The translations under genes were made by a program, and so were the position numbers. From Fabrea salina (Eukaryota; Ciliophora; Heterotrichea; Heterotrichida; Fabreidae), in NCBI GenBank assembly GCA_022984795.1, contig JALIHJ010000027.1, positions 186,001 to 250,000 on the forward strand: 64,000 bases of DNA, read 5' to 3'. The first letter of the stretch is position 1. Each line of letters starts with the position of its first letter. Positions 7,148 to 16,078 of this stretch are shown here, piece by piece. Under the pieces are notes generated by a model that ran no database searches, was not told the DNA's origin, and worked only from the letters and a program-made list of their open reading frames with translations.

Positions 7148-9067
7148 ATGAAAATACTTAAGTGCTTACTTTTAGTAGGACTAGTCCAAGCTGAAGTGCT
7201 CACTTGTTTAGAAGCCTTAAACAGGGTTTTTGAGGCTGGAGTTCAAGGAACCCAGGATGACTATGCCGAGATGTACCACTACAGTGGAAAAAGCATCAAT
7301 GACTTTGGAAGGTTCGACAAATGCAAAGAAGTACCCACTGCCCAGTATGCTCTTTTTGAAGTTTTTGAACAACCTGCAGTTATAACTTCTTTATGTGGAC
7401 CAAAGCAGTGCACAACAACTGACTATTCTCAAATACTCTCTAACTTCACCTCTTTTCAAACTCCAAATCTCAAAGTGCACTTTCCAAGTGACTCAGAACA
7501 CCCTTCTAAAAATGTAGGAAAAAACTTATTGGTGGCTATTTTTTGTATTTTGGTGTTTCTTTGTGTTGTTGGAACCTTTGTTGACTCAAGTTCTTCTAGT
7601 TACCTAACTCAGAGCATAATAGAACTCCAGCCTGCAAGGGACTCCCCCCTTTTCGAAAACAATTACTACTTAGAAAAGCTAAAAACTATCCTAGTTTGCT
7701 TTTCCCTAAGCAGTAACCTCAGTCAACTGTTTTCAGAACTAGAAACTGATAGAATGAGAGGAGCGGAAACTCTTAACCTAGTAAAAGGAACGGTGGTGTT
7801 GAGTTTTTTGTGGTTGCTGCTGGGAAACATTGCAGCTGAGTACCTATCTTCTACAGTGTGCTCAAACGTCACTGAGTTCCCAAGCATCCTTTCAGCGTTT
7901 TACACCAACATTATTTACAGTTCGCTTTACTCACTTGACTTTATTTGCTGGGTGTTAGGGTTTTTGCTTTCCTACAGCATTTTGAAAAAAATCACTTTGG
8001 AAGAGTTTGGGGGGTTCATAACAAACGTTGTTTGCAAACTTGCTGAAGTTATGCCTTTGCTGGCTTTTTTGACTTTTTCGTTTTGGAGTTTCCAAGAAGA
8101 CTTAGGCAGTGGGCCTATGTGGCACAAAACTTCAAAGACTAGTGAAGACTGCTCCAGTTACTGGTGGGCTAACTTTTTGTTTGTAAACAATTTTTTGCCT
8201 AGAATGTCTGAGTGCTTGACTTCAAGTTGGTTCTTGTCAATGACTATCCAGCTTTACTTAGTAAGTCTGCCAATTATATACTGCTATGTTGCTAAGAAAA
8301 GAAAACTAGGGTGGAGTTTTGTGTTGGTGCTTAACTTAGTGATGGTGCTAGACACTCTTGTAATCGCAGACCACTACCAGCTCAACCTAGCTATAGTGGG
8401 CCCAACTAGCAAAGACCTTATGAAGTTCTATTACATAAAGCCTTACTGCCGCATGGGGCCTTACTTGTTAGGTGTGGGTTCAGGGTTTGTAGTTTTTTCC
8501 TATAAATACTTTGAAACTTTTAACATTGTTTTTGACACAACTGGGTTTAGGATTGCAAAGTTGTTTCAGAAGTTTTGGTTCAGGTGCTTCTGCTTGAAAG
8601 CAGGCACAAGTTTACTTGGGTTTTTGGTGTTCTTTCCTTACTCGGTATATAGCGACCCAGGGGATAATTTTACCTTTGACAATTGGCCACAAGAAGCACA
8701 TATAGCTTGGTTGGCTTTCAACAGACTGCTGCTAGGAATCAGTATAACCCTGATACTTTTGCCGATGCTTTTGGGGTACTTCAGAGTGCTTTCAGGCTTT
8801 TTATCTCTGGGAGTTTGGAATCCCTTTTTCAACGTTATTGTTTGCGGGCTTTTAATCAACAAAAACGTGATTAGCATTCTTTACAAGTCCCAGCAAACAG
8901 CTTTGTACCTAAGTGCTTTCAACCTAATTAAGGACTCCATAGGGGCCTTCTTTCTAATTGCAGGTGTTTCAGTTCCTATTGTGTTGCTTGTGGAGACCCC
9001 TTTTAAAAACCTGCAAAAACTATTTTCAGATTCCCACTACAAACACTACAAGAAGCTTTGCGTCTAA
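7148..9067 (+). CDS. NRF-6-type membrane acyltransferase 3 protein
   Basis: A 639-residue protein. A signal peptide (MKILKCLLLVGLVQAEVL) is followed by an N-terminal NRF-like luminal domain with SGKSINDFGRFDKC and paired cysteines. About eleven transmembrane helices follow from residue 125 to 630, in the layout of acyltransferase-3 proteins (nose-resistant-to-fluoxetine family). Recognisable pieces are ETLNLVKGTVVLSFLWLLLG, a long luminal loop with FVNNFLPRMSECLTSSWFLS, and the YKPYCRMGPYLLGVGSG-like stretch (KPYCRMGPYLLGVGSGF). The family is thought to move acyl groups or lipids across membranes. The classic catalytic His of the first helix is not obvious here, so activity is uncertain. Confidence 0.82.
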   Translation: MKILKCLLLVGLVQAEVLTCLEALNRVFEAGVQGTQDDYAEMYHYSGKSINDFGRFDKCKEVPTAQYALFEVFEQPAVITSLCGPKQCTTTDYSQILSNFTSFQTPNLKVHFPSDSEHPSKNVGKNLLVAIFCILVFLCVVGTFVDSSSSSYLTQSIIELQPARDSPLFENNYYLEKLKTILVCFSLSSNLSQLFSELETDRMRGAETLNLVKGTVVLSFLWLLLGNIAAEYLSSTVCSNVTEFPSILSAFYTNIIYSSLYSLDFICWVLGFLLSYSILKKITLEEFGGFITNVVCKLAEVMPLLAFLTFSFWSFQEDLGSGPMWHKTSKTSEDCSSYWWANFLFVNNFLPRMSECLTSSWFLSMTIQLYLVSLPIIYCYVAKKRKLGWSFVLVLNLVMVLDTLVIADHYQLNLAIVGPTSKDLMKFYYIKPYCRMGPYLLGVGSGFVVFSYKYFETFNIVFDTTGFRIAKLFQKFWFRCFCLKAGTSLLGFLVFFPYSVYSDPGDNFTFDNWPQEAHIAWLAFNRLLLGISITLILLPMLLGYFRVLSGFLSLGVWNPFFNVIVCGLLINKNVISILYKSQQTALYLSAFNLIKDSIGAFFLIAGVSVPIVLLVETPFKNLQKLFSDSHYKHYKKLCV

Positions 9068-9102
9068 CAGATTGTAAATACTCTAAACGGCTATAGTCAT
9101 AA

Positions 9103-9381
9103 ATGGAGTTTCTACTATTAATCAACACAGTATCTGCCAAAAGGCTGTTCGACGGGAAACTTCCGAGCAACCACTCAAACCACTCTTCGAAGTGGCTGGA
9201 GGACTTTCTTTTGTCTTACCCTACCCTGTCAACAATTATATCTTTACTTCTGATGGCAGTTCTCTATGGATTCATTACGCAGTGCAGGAAAAGACGTCTC
9301 GAAGACACAGAAGTCAAAGTACTGCTTAAGTCCCAGTCGCTCCGGAAAGAGTCTAAACCTTTGAAGCTTCCAACCAAATAA
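9103..9381 (+). CDS. Small single-pass membrane protein
   Basis: A 92-residue protein. A short hydrophobic N-terminus (MEFLLLINTVSA) looks like a signal peptide. A short luminal segment has two adjacent NHS sequons. One transmembrane helix spans about residues 41-60, followed by CRKRRLED and a basic tail ending in KPLKLPTK. The positive-inside rule predicts type I orientation. It lies 35 bp after the acyltransferase on the same strand. No family recognised. Support for being real: complete frame, own ATG, gene-like codon use and gap sizes typical of the window. Confidence 0.65.
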   Translation: MEFLLLINTVSAKRLFDGKLPSNHSNHSSKWLEDFLLSYPTLSTIISLLLMAVLYGFITQCRKRRLEDTEVKVLLKSQSLRKESKPLKLPTK

Positions 9382-9425
9382 CTTATGAATTGTTAAACTA
9401 ACACAGACTTCTTTCTAAAATTAAA

Positions 9426-12269
9426 TTAAATGCCCTCTAAGTATGATGTGTCTTCTTCTATTGACTTCTGTCTTGGAGGTGGGTGTTCTTTTAAGAGTTC
9501 CAAAGCTGTAACTTTCCTTGCCTGGAGAATTGCTGCAGTTAGGGGTCCTCCGTGGAACCTGTGGGTGAAAATAGAGTTTAGTACCTGCTCAGGGGTAACT
9601 TCTTCTTTTTCAGAGTCTTCTTCGCTAGCTTCAGAGGTTTCCTGAGGAATTTCTTCCGGAATTAAAAGTGTCTTGATGTTTTGTTCTAAGTCTTGAACTC
9701 CCACTTTTAGGTTTTTGGGTTCCCTGTTTTCTCTGAAGTACTCCAAAGCGGTTTTGTCCATTAAGTGGAACTCTTCGCGTTCGTAGCACACCAAGTCAAG
9801 TGAACCGTTCCAGTAGAAGTTGTTGGAAGAGTGCAGCAAAGAACTTAAACTAGACTGTGAGTGCTCTCCAAAGCCCACAATTTCGTAACCTTCAGGAACA
9901 CTTTGGCCTACAGGCAGTGAGTTGAAGTTAGCAGCATAGTGGTACCAAGGAAGCTCTTCTTGTGCTTGCTCTGGCTCTTCTGGTTGTTCCTCAGCTTTTG
10001 GGGCTTCTTGTTCTTCTTGAGTTTCATCCTTTTCTTCAGGCTGGGGTTTTTCAGCTATCAAGTAGTCTTCTGGCAGCAGTATTTCTTTCCCTAGTTTTTG
10101 GGCATACTCCAAAACTCTGTCCACAAACTTCATGATTTGGGAGTCAAAGCTTTTAGGAACTGAGTAGTTTTTAGACAAAAACAACAGTGCCATGTCTCCT
10201 CCCATGTAAATCTTGTCAACTAGGTCTAGTAAAGAAAACGCCATGAGAGTTTTGTCAAGCACTGAAACAGCACTTAACTCGTTGCCTCCCAAAATCACCA
10301 GAAAAGACTTGTCAGAGTCCCTGAACAAGTTAGAAAGGTTCTTGATTTCTTGCTCGAGCTTGAGGCCTACTAGGGGTTCTTGACAGAATTCTGCGAACTC
10401 GAAAGAAGACACTCCAGGGTTAGTCCAGGAACAAAAGGGTTTGTCCAAAATTTCCATGCAGGTGTTGTCTCCTATGCACTCGTTTATGTAAATTTCGCAG
10501 TAGGACACTAACTTTTGTCTGAACTTAACTATTTCTTGGGCACTGCAGTGCTTAATGTTTCCTTCTCTGTCTATTTGGAACCCAAACTCACAGGGATGCG
10601 AAGCAGTGTTTTCAAAGCAAATAAGTGAGTTCTCAGGCAAGTCCTCTATTCTTTCTTCGAAGTCATCTATTTCTAAGTCTTTTATGTACTCAACCTTTTG
10701 GTCAAGTTGCTTTTCAAAGTACTCAACAACAGGCAGAATTGAGTGTTCTTCTCTAAACATACCTACTCTAGGGCCTAGGTTTCCCACTATAATTATAGTT
10801 TTTGCCAAGTGGTCCAAACAGAACCTTAAGGTGGGCAAGGCGTTTTGTAACAAAGTGTCGTCCTTTATTTCTCTTTTTAAGCACTTTTTGGTAACTTCGC
10901 CTTCTTGTTCTTGTTCTTCCCAAACTTCACTGAGTGGAACGTCTAAGTTCAAACGAATCATAACTCTTTTTCCTTCCATGTCTATTTCGTTAAGTCCGTA
11001 CTTTCGAGAAAACGAACCCAGGGTAGCCGAGTCTAGTGGCTTTATTTTGGACTTAGATATATTGTAATTAGCAATATTTGAGTTTTTCACGTGCTTGTTA
11101 ATTCGGTTGGTGTTTTCAAGTATGTTGGGCAGCTCGCGATACATAGTTAAACTTTGAATGTGGTCCCAGAAGTAAAAGTACTTGTCATGGCCAACCATTT
11201 CGCTGAACTTGTCCATGATTAGTTCGTACACACTTTGATGGATTCTTTCTTTGGAAGTTTCTTTGTCTTTTTCGAGTTCTTCTTCAGTTTTGGGTTTTTT
11301 GCCTCTTTGAAGTTTAGCTTTGTTGGCTTCTCTTTCTGCTTTTTCTTTTTGGAGTTTTTCTTTTTCTTCTTCAGTGAGTTCCCAAGGCAGCACAAATACC
11401 ACCTCGTCTAGTTCTAGTTCTTGCCTAATGCTGTCGTGTATCTCTGGTATGCTTTCAGCTACTTCTAAGGCAGCTTGCTTGGCTCCTTCGTAGTAGTAAG
11501 ACCTAACTGTGGGTTTTTCCCTTGCAAGTTTCACTAAGAACTCCAGGCGTTCTTCAAAGTTGTTTCTTTTTCTTTGGTTAGTGACTTTTCCTATCATTTT
11601 CTTAAGCAAGTCTATTTGCAAGTCCCAGTCAAGCACTTGGTCTTCAGGTTTAAGGTGCGGAGTTACTTTTTCTTGGAGTTGGTTCATCAAGTCAACTACC
11701 TCTGGAGTGTACCAAACGCTGTACTGCAGATTTCTGTACTCAAACTGCTCTTGGCACTGTTTGGGGTCTTCTAGGTCAGGAGGCGGCGGCGTAGGTGTTC
11801 TTACGCTCCTTACGATGTCGCTGATGACTTCTTCTGCAGAGTGGACAACTGCTCTTTTGTTGAGTTCTTCTTCCATGTAGAACCTGTCTGCTACGTAAAG
11901 GTCGTCTTCGTAAGCCCAACCCGTAACTATTACTTGGGGTATTGGGGTTTTCAAAAGAGGGTCAGTTAGTAAGTCCCATTCCTCTGTGAAAAGCCCTGGC
12001 TTGCTGCTTGAAAACGTAAAAACAAAACGTTTAGTTTCGCTTGGCTGAAGGATTCCTTGTGCATGGTGGCAAAAAACTCTTCTTATTCCGTCGCTTTTTT
12101 TGGACTTGATGTGGTCTTCCCTTGCGAACTTTTTCCATTCGTAAATAACTGCTGTAGTTCCTGTGTTGGTCACGTACAAGTCTTGACTTTGAGACTTGCC
12201 GCAATAGTTCTTCATAAAAAGGTGGTTTTTGCTGAGTTCCAACTGAGGGTAACTTTCTTCTAGTTCCAT
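9426..12269 (-). CDS. MYCBPAP-like protein fused to a degenerate phosphoglycerate kinase domain
   Basis: The start is MELEESYPQL at 12269, giving 947 residues. Residues 1-150 look like an ASH/MSP-type Ig fold (LYVTNTGTTAVIYEW, GILQPSETKRFVFTF, FTEEWDLLTDPLL) as in MYC-binding-protein-associated protein, a ciliary/flagellar family. A charged linker follows. Residues about 435-880 follow the order of phosphoglycerate kinase: KRVMIRLNLDVPLSE, LPTLRFCLDHLAKTIIIVGN, LICFENTASHPCEFGF, LVILGGNELSAVSVLDK, KIYMGGDMALLFLSKNYSV, EILLPEDYLIAE, NNFYWNGSLDLV. Every basic active-site residue appears replaced: the Arg of SHLGRP, ENLRF and the HRAH loop, and the Lys of GGAKVS. An acidic insertion interrupts the kinase part. 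I infer a structural axonemal pseudoenzyme. Confidence 0.82.
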   Translation of the reverse strand: MELEESYPQLELSKNHLFMKNYCGKSQSQDLYVTNTGTTAVIYEWKKFAREDHIKSKKSDGIRRVFCHHAQGILQPSETKRFVFTFSSSKPGLFTEEWDLLTDPLLKTPIPQVIVTGWAYEDDLYVADRFYMEEELNKRAVVHSAEEVISDIVRSVRTPTPPPPDLEDPKQCQEQFEYRNLQYSVWYTPEVVDLMNQLQEKVTPHLKPEDQVLDWDLQIDLLKKMIGKVTNQRKRNNFEERLEFLVKLAREKPTVRSYYYEGAKQAALEVAESIPEIHDSIRQELELDEVVFVLPWELTEEEKEKLQKEKAEREANKAKLQRGKKPKTEEELEKDKETSKERIHQSVYELIMDKFSEMVGHDKYFYFWDHIQSLTMYRELPNILENTNRINKHVKNSNIANYNISKSKIKPLDSATLGSFSRKYGLNEIDMEGKRVMIRLNLDVPLSEVWEEQEQEGEVTKKCLKREIKDDTLLQNALPTLRFCLDHLAKTIIIVGNLGPRVGMFREEHSILPVVEYFEKQLDQKVEYIKDLEIDDFEERIEDLPENSLICFENTASHPCEFGFQIDREGNIKHCSAQEIVKFRQKLVSYCEIYINECIGDNTCMEILDKPFCSWTNPGVSSFEFAEFCQEPLVGLKLEQEIKNLSNLFRDSDKSFLVILGGNELSAVSVLDKTLMAFSLLDLVDKIYMGGDMALLFLSKNYSVPKSFDSQIMKFVDRVLEYAQKLGKEILLPEDYLIAEKPQPEEKDETQEEQEAPKAEEQPEEPEQAQEELPWYHYAANFNSLPVGQSVPEGYEIVGFGEHSQSSLSSLLHSSNNFYWNGSLDLVCYEREEFHLMDKTALEYFRENREPKNLKVGVQDLEQNIKTLLIPEEIPQETSEASEEDSEKEEVTPEQVLNSIFTHRFHGGPLTAAILQARKVTALELLKEHPPPRQKSIEEDTSYLEGI

Positions 12270-12276
12270 TTTATAT
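12270..12276. promoter_or_regulatory. 7-bp divergent intergenic spacer
   Basis: Only TTTATAT separates the two outward start codons (12269 minus, 12277 plus). Both genes must use leaders of a few nucleotides at most, or have promoters inside each other's coding sequence. Confidence 0.85.
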
Positions 12277-13179
12277 ATGGATCCTGCAAGTGACCGCCAA
12301 AGCCAACTTGAATACCTAAGCCAAACACTCCAGACCTTTTCAGTCGAGCCACTTGAGTCTTTCGAAGACCACCAACAAGTACTCAAAGTAATTGAAGAAC
12401 TTGTTTGCAAACTCCAGAAAGAAATACTTAACAAGCAAAACATAACAGAAGCACTTTACTCTGCTCAGAGTCAAATAAGGGAACTCGAAACTAAAGCTGA
12501 AAGACTAGAAGACTCCAAACACAAAGCTGAGTACGAAGCTGGCAGGTTCCAAGACAAACTCTACGAAGAAAGAAACAAAGCTGCTTACGAGTACAAACAA
12601 CTTAAACGCGAAAAAGACGAACTCTCCAAAGAAATCTCTAAACTGGTTTCTAAAGAGCAGCAGCACATTACTAACTATAAAAGGCTTGAAACTCAGTACA
12701 ACAAACTCAGAGACCAAATGAGCAAAACACTCCTTGACAAAGAAAACATCCAAAACCACATAGAAGTCACTAGTGTCTTAAACAAGGGTGGAGTTAGCAC
12801 TGAGTCCATTAGAGAAGACCAAGAGTTTTTGTACTATATCAGGGAAGGCTACTCCAAATTTGAAAAACTTGCCAGTGAAAAAATTCAGACTTTAAGTGAA
12901 TGCTTAAACAACTGTTTGGAAACCATTAGTGAGTTCTTAAAAACAAAAGACCAAAAGGTCGGTGTTGCTGTTAACTTAAAAGAAGACATGAAGGACAGAG
13001 TTAACTCAATGCTGCAAGTTTTCAAAAAAGAAATTCAAAAAGACCAACCTCAAGAAGACCCTGAGTTTCCCAACCATACAGTTCCCCAACTCAAAGACTT
13101 ACTCAGAGCTTACAAAGAACAGCTCCAACAAGCAGACAAAATTGTACAACAAGCTAATTTGATAATATCTAGTAATTAA
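12277..13179 (+). CDS. SSX2IP/ADIP-like coiled-coil protein
   Basis: A 300-residue protein. The N-terminus LEYLSQTLQTFSVEPLESFE followed by a KLQKEI helix and a long coiled coil to about residue 165 resembles the ADIP domain (afadin- and alpha-actinin-binding protein; SSX2IP; fission yeast Msd1), a centriolar-satellite and microtubule-anchoring family. KRLETQYNKLRDQMSKTLLD matches the Y-x-K-L-x-E/D segment of that domain. The C-terminal half is helical. The assignment rests on motif order rather than strong identity. It begins 7 bp from the divergent MYCBPAP-like gene. Its stop TAA overlaps the stop of BUD23 in a shared TTAA. Confidence 0.6.
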   Translation: MDPASDRQSQLEYLSQTLQTFSVEPLESFEDHQQVLKVIEELVCKLQKEILNKQNITEALYSAQSQIRELETKAERLEDSKHKAEYEAGRFQDKLYEERNKAAYEYKQLKREKDELSKEISKLVSKEQQHITNYKRLETQYNKLRDQMSKTLLDKENIQNHIEVTSVLNKGGVSTESIREDQEFLYYIREGYSKFEKLASEKIQTLSECLNNCLETISEFLKTKDQKVGVAVNLKEDMKDRVNSMLQVFKKEIQKDQPQEDPEFPNHTVPQLKDLLRAYKEQLQQADKIVQQANLIISSN

Positions 13180-13985
13180 AACTTATCCCTTCTCTTCCTG
13201 CCAGTGTACTTTGAATCAGGTCTGACTTCTTTGCCTAGTTTCCTTTGTCTTTCTTTTTTGTTTACAATCCACTCCCTTGTTTTTCCTCTGCTTTTGACTT
13301 TTTTGTGGTGCTTAGTTCTTTTAGAAACAGCTACTTGGTCTAGGTCTTGTTTAGCTTCTGAAACTCCAAAGCCCCTTTTGCTTCCGTTGTGAAGCACTAA
13401 GTAGTACTTTTTGGCCTTTGTTGAGTTGGGGTAGTCAATAATCATATCTGCTAAAAACCCACTTTTCACTGCAGCTTGTGTAATTAGTTCGATTTGCTGT
13501 GGATGCGAAGGATAAAACTGAAACACTGCCCTGCTTCCTCTTTTAAGAGCTCTGTACAAACTCTCAAAAAACACACTAAGTCGTTTGTAGGGCACGTGGC
13601 TGGACTTTTCTGCGTTGCACAACCACTGAAGGGCCGACACACTAATAGCTCCGTCAAACACTCCAGGTGCAAAAGAAAACCCTTCACCAATGTCACTCAG
13701 TATAAGGTTTCCCTCTGTTTCTCTTTGAAGCGCCACTTCAAGCATAGACTTGGAGATGTCAAGTCCTACCCAGAAGTGGTTGTTTTCAGTAAGGACTTCT
13801 CCAGAAATTCCACTGCCACAGCCGACATCCAGTAAGAAAGAAGGCTCTTCTAACTCCAGAAGCTCCAAAGCACGCTCTGACATTTCGCTTTGAATCTGCA
13901 TGATTCTTGAGTTAGTAGTGTACTTCTGGGCTTCGTCTTCGTTGTAAAAGAACTCCGGAGGTGCTATTTCTTCAGGTCTGCTCAT
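13176..13985 (-). CDS. BUD23: 18S rRNA (guanine-N7) methyltransferase BUD23
   Basis: A 269-residue protein, the family's usual length. The product methylates a guanine in 18S rRNA using S-adenosylmethionine during small-subunit maturation, with TRMT112 as partner. Visible features: MSRPEEIAPPEFFYNEDEAQ at the N-terminus, SAM-binding LLDVGCGSGISGE, VGLDISKSML, LSDIGEGFSFAPGVFDGAIS, the post-motif SALQWLC, a region KRGSRAVFQFYPSHPQQ, and the strongly basic C-terminal tail (KVKSRGKTREWIVNKKERQR...TGRKRR) typical of Bud23. Nuclear/nucleolar location is expected. Convergent with the SSX2IP-like gene, sharing stop bases. Confidence 0.95.
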   Translation of the reverse strand: MSRPEEIAPPEFFYNEDEAQKYTTNSRIMQIQSEMSERALELLELEEPSFLLDVGCGSGISGEVLTENNHFWVGLDISKSMLEVALQRETEGNLILSDIGEGFSFAPGVFDGAISVSALQWLCNAEKSSHVPYKRLSVFFESLYRALKRGSRAVFQFYPSHPQQIELITQAAVKSGFLADMIIDYPNSTKAKKYYLVLHNGSKRGFGVSEAKQDLDQVAVSKRTKHHKKVKSRGKTREWIVNKKERQRKLGKEVRPDSKYTGRKRRDKF

Positions 13986-14006
13986 AGTTTATTAATGGTT
14001 TATACA

Positions 14007-15239
14007 CTAAAGTTTGAATAACTCTAAGTCTTGTCTTCCAATGGTGTCTAGTAACTGAGTAACCTTTTCTTTTTCTTTTTTGGTCAAAAACTTAATGACA
14101 AGCCCGATGTTTTTGGACCTAAGTAAACTTTTAAGTACGCTTCTGCACAACTCTGCTTCGTCTGTCATCAAAGAAAGTCCTTCAACAATCCTTATCAAAA
14201 AGTCAGACTCCACTGACCCCCTGGCAAAAAGGTCACCTAGTTCTTCTCTGGAGATTTTGTGCAAGTAGTTCCTAAGTTTGCTTTGGTCTTTAGAAAGCAT
14301 TGCCCAGTTCCTTTCGAGTTCTATTAAGTTTTTGGGGAACTCTAGGGACTCCGGAACTATTTTTTGAATAGCTTTTTGGGTAACTTCTTTTATGGACTTT
14401 TTTTCTTCTGGTTGGGTTTTAGAGTTGATTTCTTTAACGGGGACTTCAGTTAGTTCTGAGTCCGGAGTTCTTTTTTTGGACTGCATGCTTTCTTTCAGTT
14501 GGTTTATTTTGCTTTGTCTTTTCTTTTGGACCTTTTTAAGCTCTTGTGCAAGTGTTTTGTTTTCAGGCTCTATGCTTAGTGCACTTTCTAAGTCTTGGAT
14601 TGACTCGTTGAACTTATTTAAAAAGGCTTTGGCTTTGGCTTTTCTTAAGTAAGACTTTGTGTGGTTAGGGCTGACTGCTAAGGCTTTTTCAGCTTCAGCA
14701 ATTGACTCGTGGTACTTTCTGAGTCTCAAAAAGCACTCAGCTCTGTTTGAAAAAAGAATAGTTTTTAGCTCCTCTGTAGGTTCCATGGTCAAGGACTCCT
14801 GGTACTGCTTCAGGGCTTTTTCGTAGTCATGTCCAGCAAAGCTTAAGTTGGCTTGGTCTTTTAAGCGCTCTGCTTCACTTACTTGGGTCCTTCCTCCTTT
14901 AACTAAAACTTTGGCTCTAGGTTCTGCGGTTTTTTTAGGGGGTTCGTACTTAGGTCCTGAACTTTCAGCTTCTAGTTTTTCTAGTTCTTTGTCTGCGTCA
15001 AACTTGTCCCAAGAACTGTAGTACTCAAACATGTTGGCTTTGTCTCTTTTAAGAGAACTTTCTTCTCGGGCTGTTGCCCTTACAGGCTGTTTAGCTTTGT
15101 TTTCTTGGTGCTTGGCTTTTAGGCTCTGGTCCAAAGCGTTTACTTGGTCTTCCCACTTTTCTAAGTCGTTCATGTACTCCCTGACGTCTGTGGCGTTGTT
15201 TCTGATTTGGTACTGTATTTCCATAGCTTTGTCTGCCAT
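14007..15239 (-). CDS. RPAP3: RPAP3-like TPR cochaperone (R2TP subunit)
   Basis: The start is MADKAMEIQYQIRNNA at 15239 (410 residues); upstream in-frame sequence begins with TTG and overlaps the previous stop. The N-terminus with REYMNDLEKWEDQVNALDQS is characteristic of RPAP3. Three TPR repeats lie at about residues 125-235 (LKDQANLSFAGHDYEKALKQ, FSNRAECFLRLRKYHESIAE, LRKAKAKAFLNKFNESIQDL), the Hsp90/Hsp70-tail clamp. A C-terminal RPAP3_C helical domain starts near FPKNLIELERNWAML. RPAP3 links Hsp90 to RUVBL1/2 for assembly of RNA polymerases, snoRNPs and axonemal dyneins. Human RPAP3 has two TPR domains; this one has one. It starts 8 bp after the stop of the DHHC gene. Confidence 0.88.
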   Translation of the reverse strand: MADKAMEIQYQIRNNATDVREYMNDLEKWEDQVNALDQSLKAKHQENKAKQPVRATAREESSLKRDKANMFEYYSSWDKFDADKELEKLEAESSGPKYEPPKKTAEPRAKVLVKGGRTQVSEAERLKDQANLSFAGHDYEKALKQYQESLTMEPTEELKTILFSNRAECFLRLRKYHESIAEAEKALAVSPNHTKSYLRKAKAKAFLNKFNESIQDLESALSIEPENKTLAQELKKVQKKRQSKINQLKESMQSKKRTPDSELTEVPVKEINSKTQPEEKKSIKEVTQKAIQKIVPESLEFPKNLIELERNWAMLSKDQSKLRNYLHKISREELGDLFARGSVESDFLIRIVEGLSLMTDEAELCRSVLKSLLRSKNIGLVIKFLTKKEKEKVTQLLDTIGRQDLELFKL

Positions 15240-15247
15240 CTTATTAC

Positions 15248-16039
15248 TTAGCAACAACTCCAGTACTCATTTTCGCACCAGTTAAAAGGGTAGACAGCGT
15301 TAGGTCTGGGCAAAGTCCAGTCTCTAAGCTCTTTGTCGAAAATAGCTCTTCTCCAGTTCTCAAAAAAGCCTTCGTCAAAGGGGTTGAAGTAGTAAGGGTA
15401 GGGCTTTAAGTAAGTAACTCTAACTCTACTCATAGCTTCCCAGGTAGTAGTTCCTGTGCTTATCAAGAATATATGGTAAAACCCCAGCCCTACAGTTAGC
15501 ACTCCAAACCCCCAGCATATAAGAGTCGAAACCACAAAGGCACCGTAGGCTTCTGGGTCCCCTTGCAGTCCACTTAAACACACATACCCCCCCCACAGAA
15601 AACAAAAACTATCCACACACAAAAACACTACAAACCTAAAGTGGTTCTTTTCCCCCACACAACTCCCAATCCAAAAGCAGTGGTGGTCGTATTTGGCAAC
15701 ACACTCTCCACACTTAGTGCAGTGCTTAGTGCGGTAAGGCTGAGTGATAAGGCAAGCTTCACAGTAGTTGTGCTCAGGAGGGTCCCAGTCTTCCTCTTGC
15801 AACTGGCCTAAAGAACCAAAACTGCTTTGGGAAAGATAACCTGGACTTATTCCACAAGTAAAGTACAAAACACTCCCCAGTACTTTCAGCACCAAAAACA
15901 CTCCAAAAGAACCGGTGATAGAACTCAAAGAACTTTTAAAGTCGTTGGGGTAAGAAAACAGTACCACAAACACCAAAGAGTGCATCATTACGTAAAACAG
16001 TCTTGCAAAGAAAGCTGCTGACTGAGCATCTTTCCTCAT
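15248..16039 (-). CDS. DHHC-type palmitoyltransferase
   Basis: A 263-residue membrane protein that attaches palmitate to cysteines. Two hydrophobic helices lie at about residues 12-28 and 41-63. The cysteine-rich domain follows (YCEACLITQPYRTKHCTKCG then ECVAKYDHHCFWIGSCVG), with the catalytic Cys in DHHC and the full zinc-binding Cys/His set. Two more helices lie at about 137-158 and 166-195. The post-DHHC motif TTTWEAMSR is a TTxE match (T-T-W-E). The tail is FNPFDEGFFENWRR and the protein ends WSCC. Organisation resembles ZDHHC12-like enzymes. 39 bp from the divergent EFHC1 start. Confidence 0.93.
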   Translation of the reverse strand: MRKDAQSAAFFARLFYVMMHSLVFVVLFSYPNDFKSSLSSITGSFGVFLVLKVLGSVLYFTCGISPGYLSQSSFGSLGQLQEEDWDPPEHNYCEACLITQPYRTKHCTKCGECVAKYDHHCFWIGSCVGEKNHFRFVVFLCVDSFCFLWGGYVCLSGLQGDPEAYGAFVVSTLICWGFGVLTVGLGFYHIFLISTGTTTWEAMSRVRVTYLKPYPYYFNPFDEGFFENWRRAIFDKELRDWTLPRPNAVYPFNWCENEYWSCC

Positions 16040-16078
16040 ATTTCTATTCTAAGTTAAATTCAAACTCCATAATATTAA

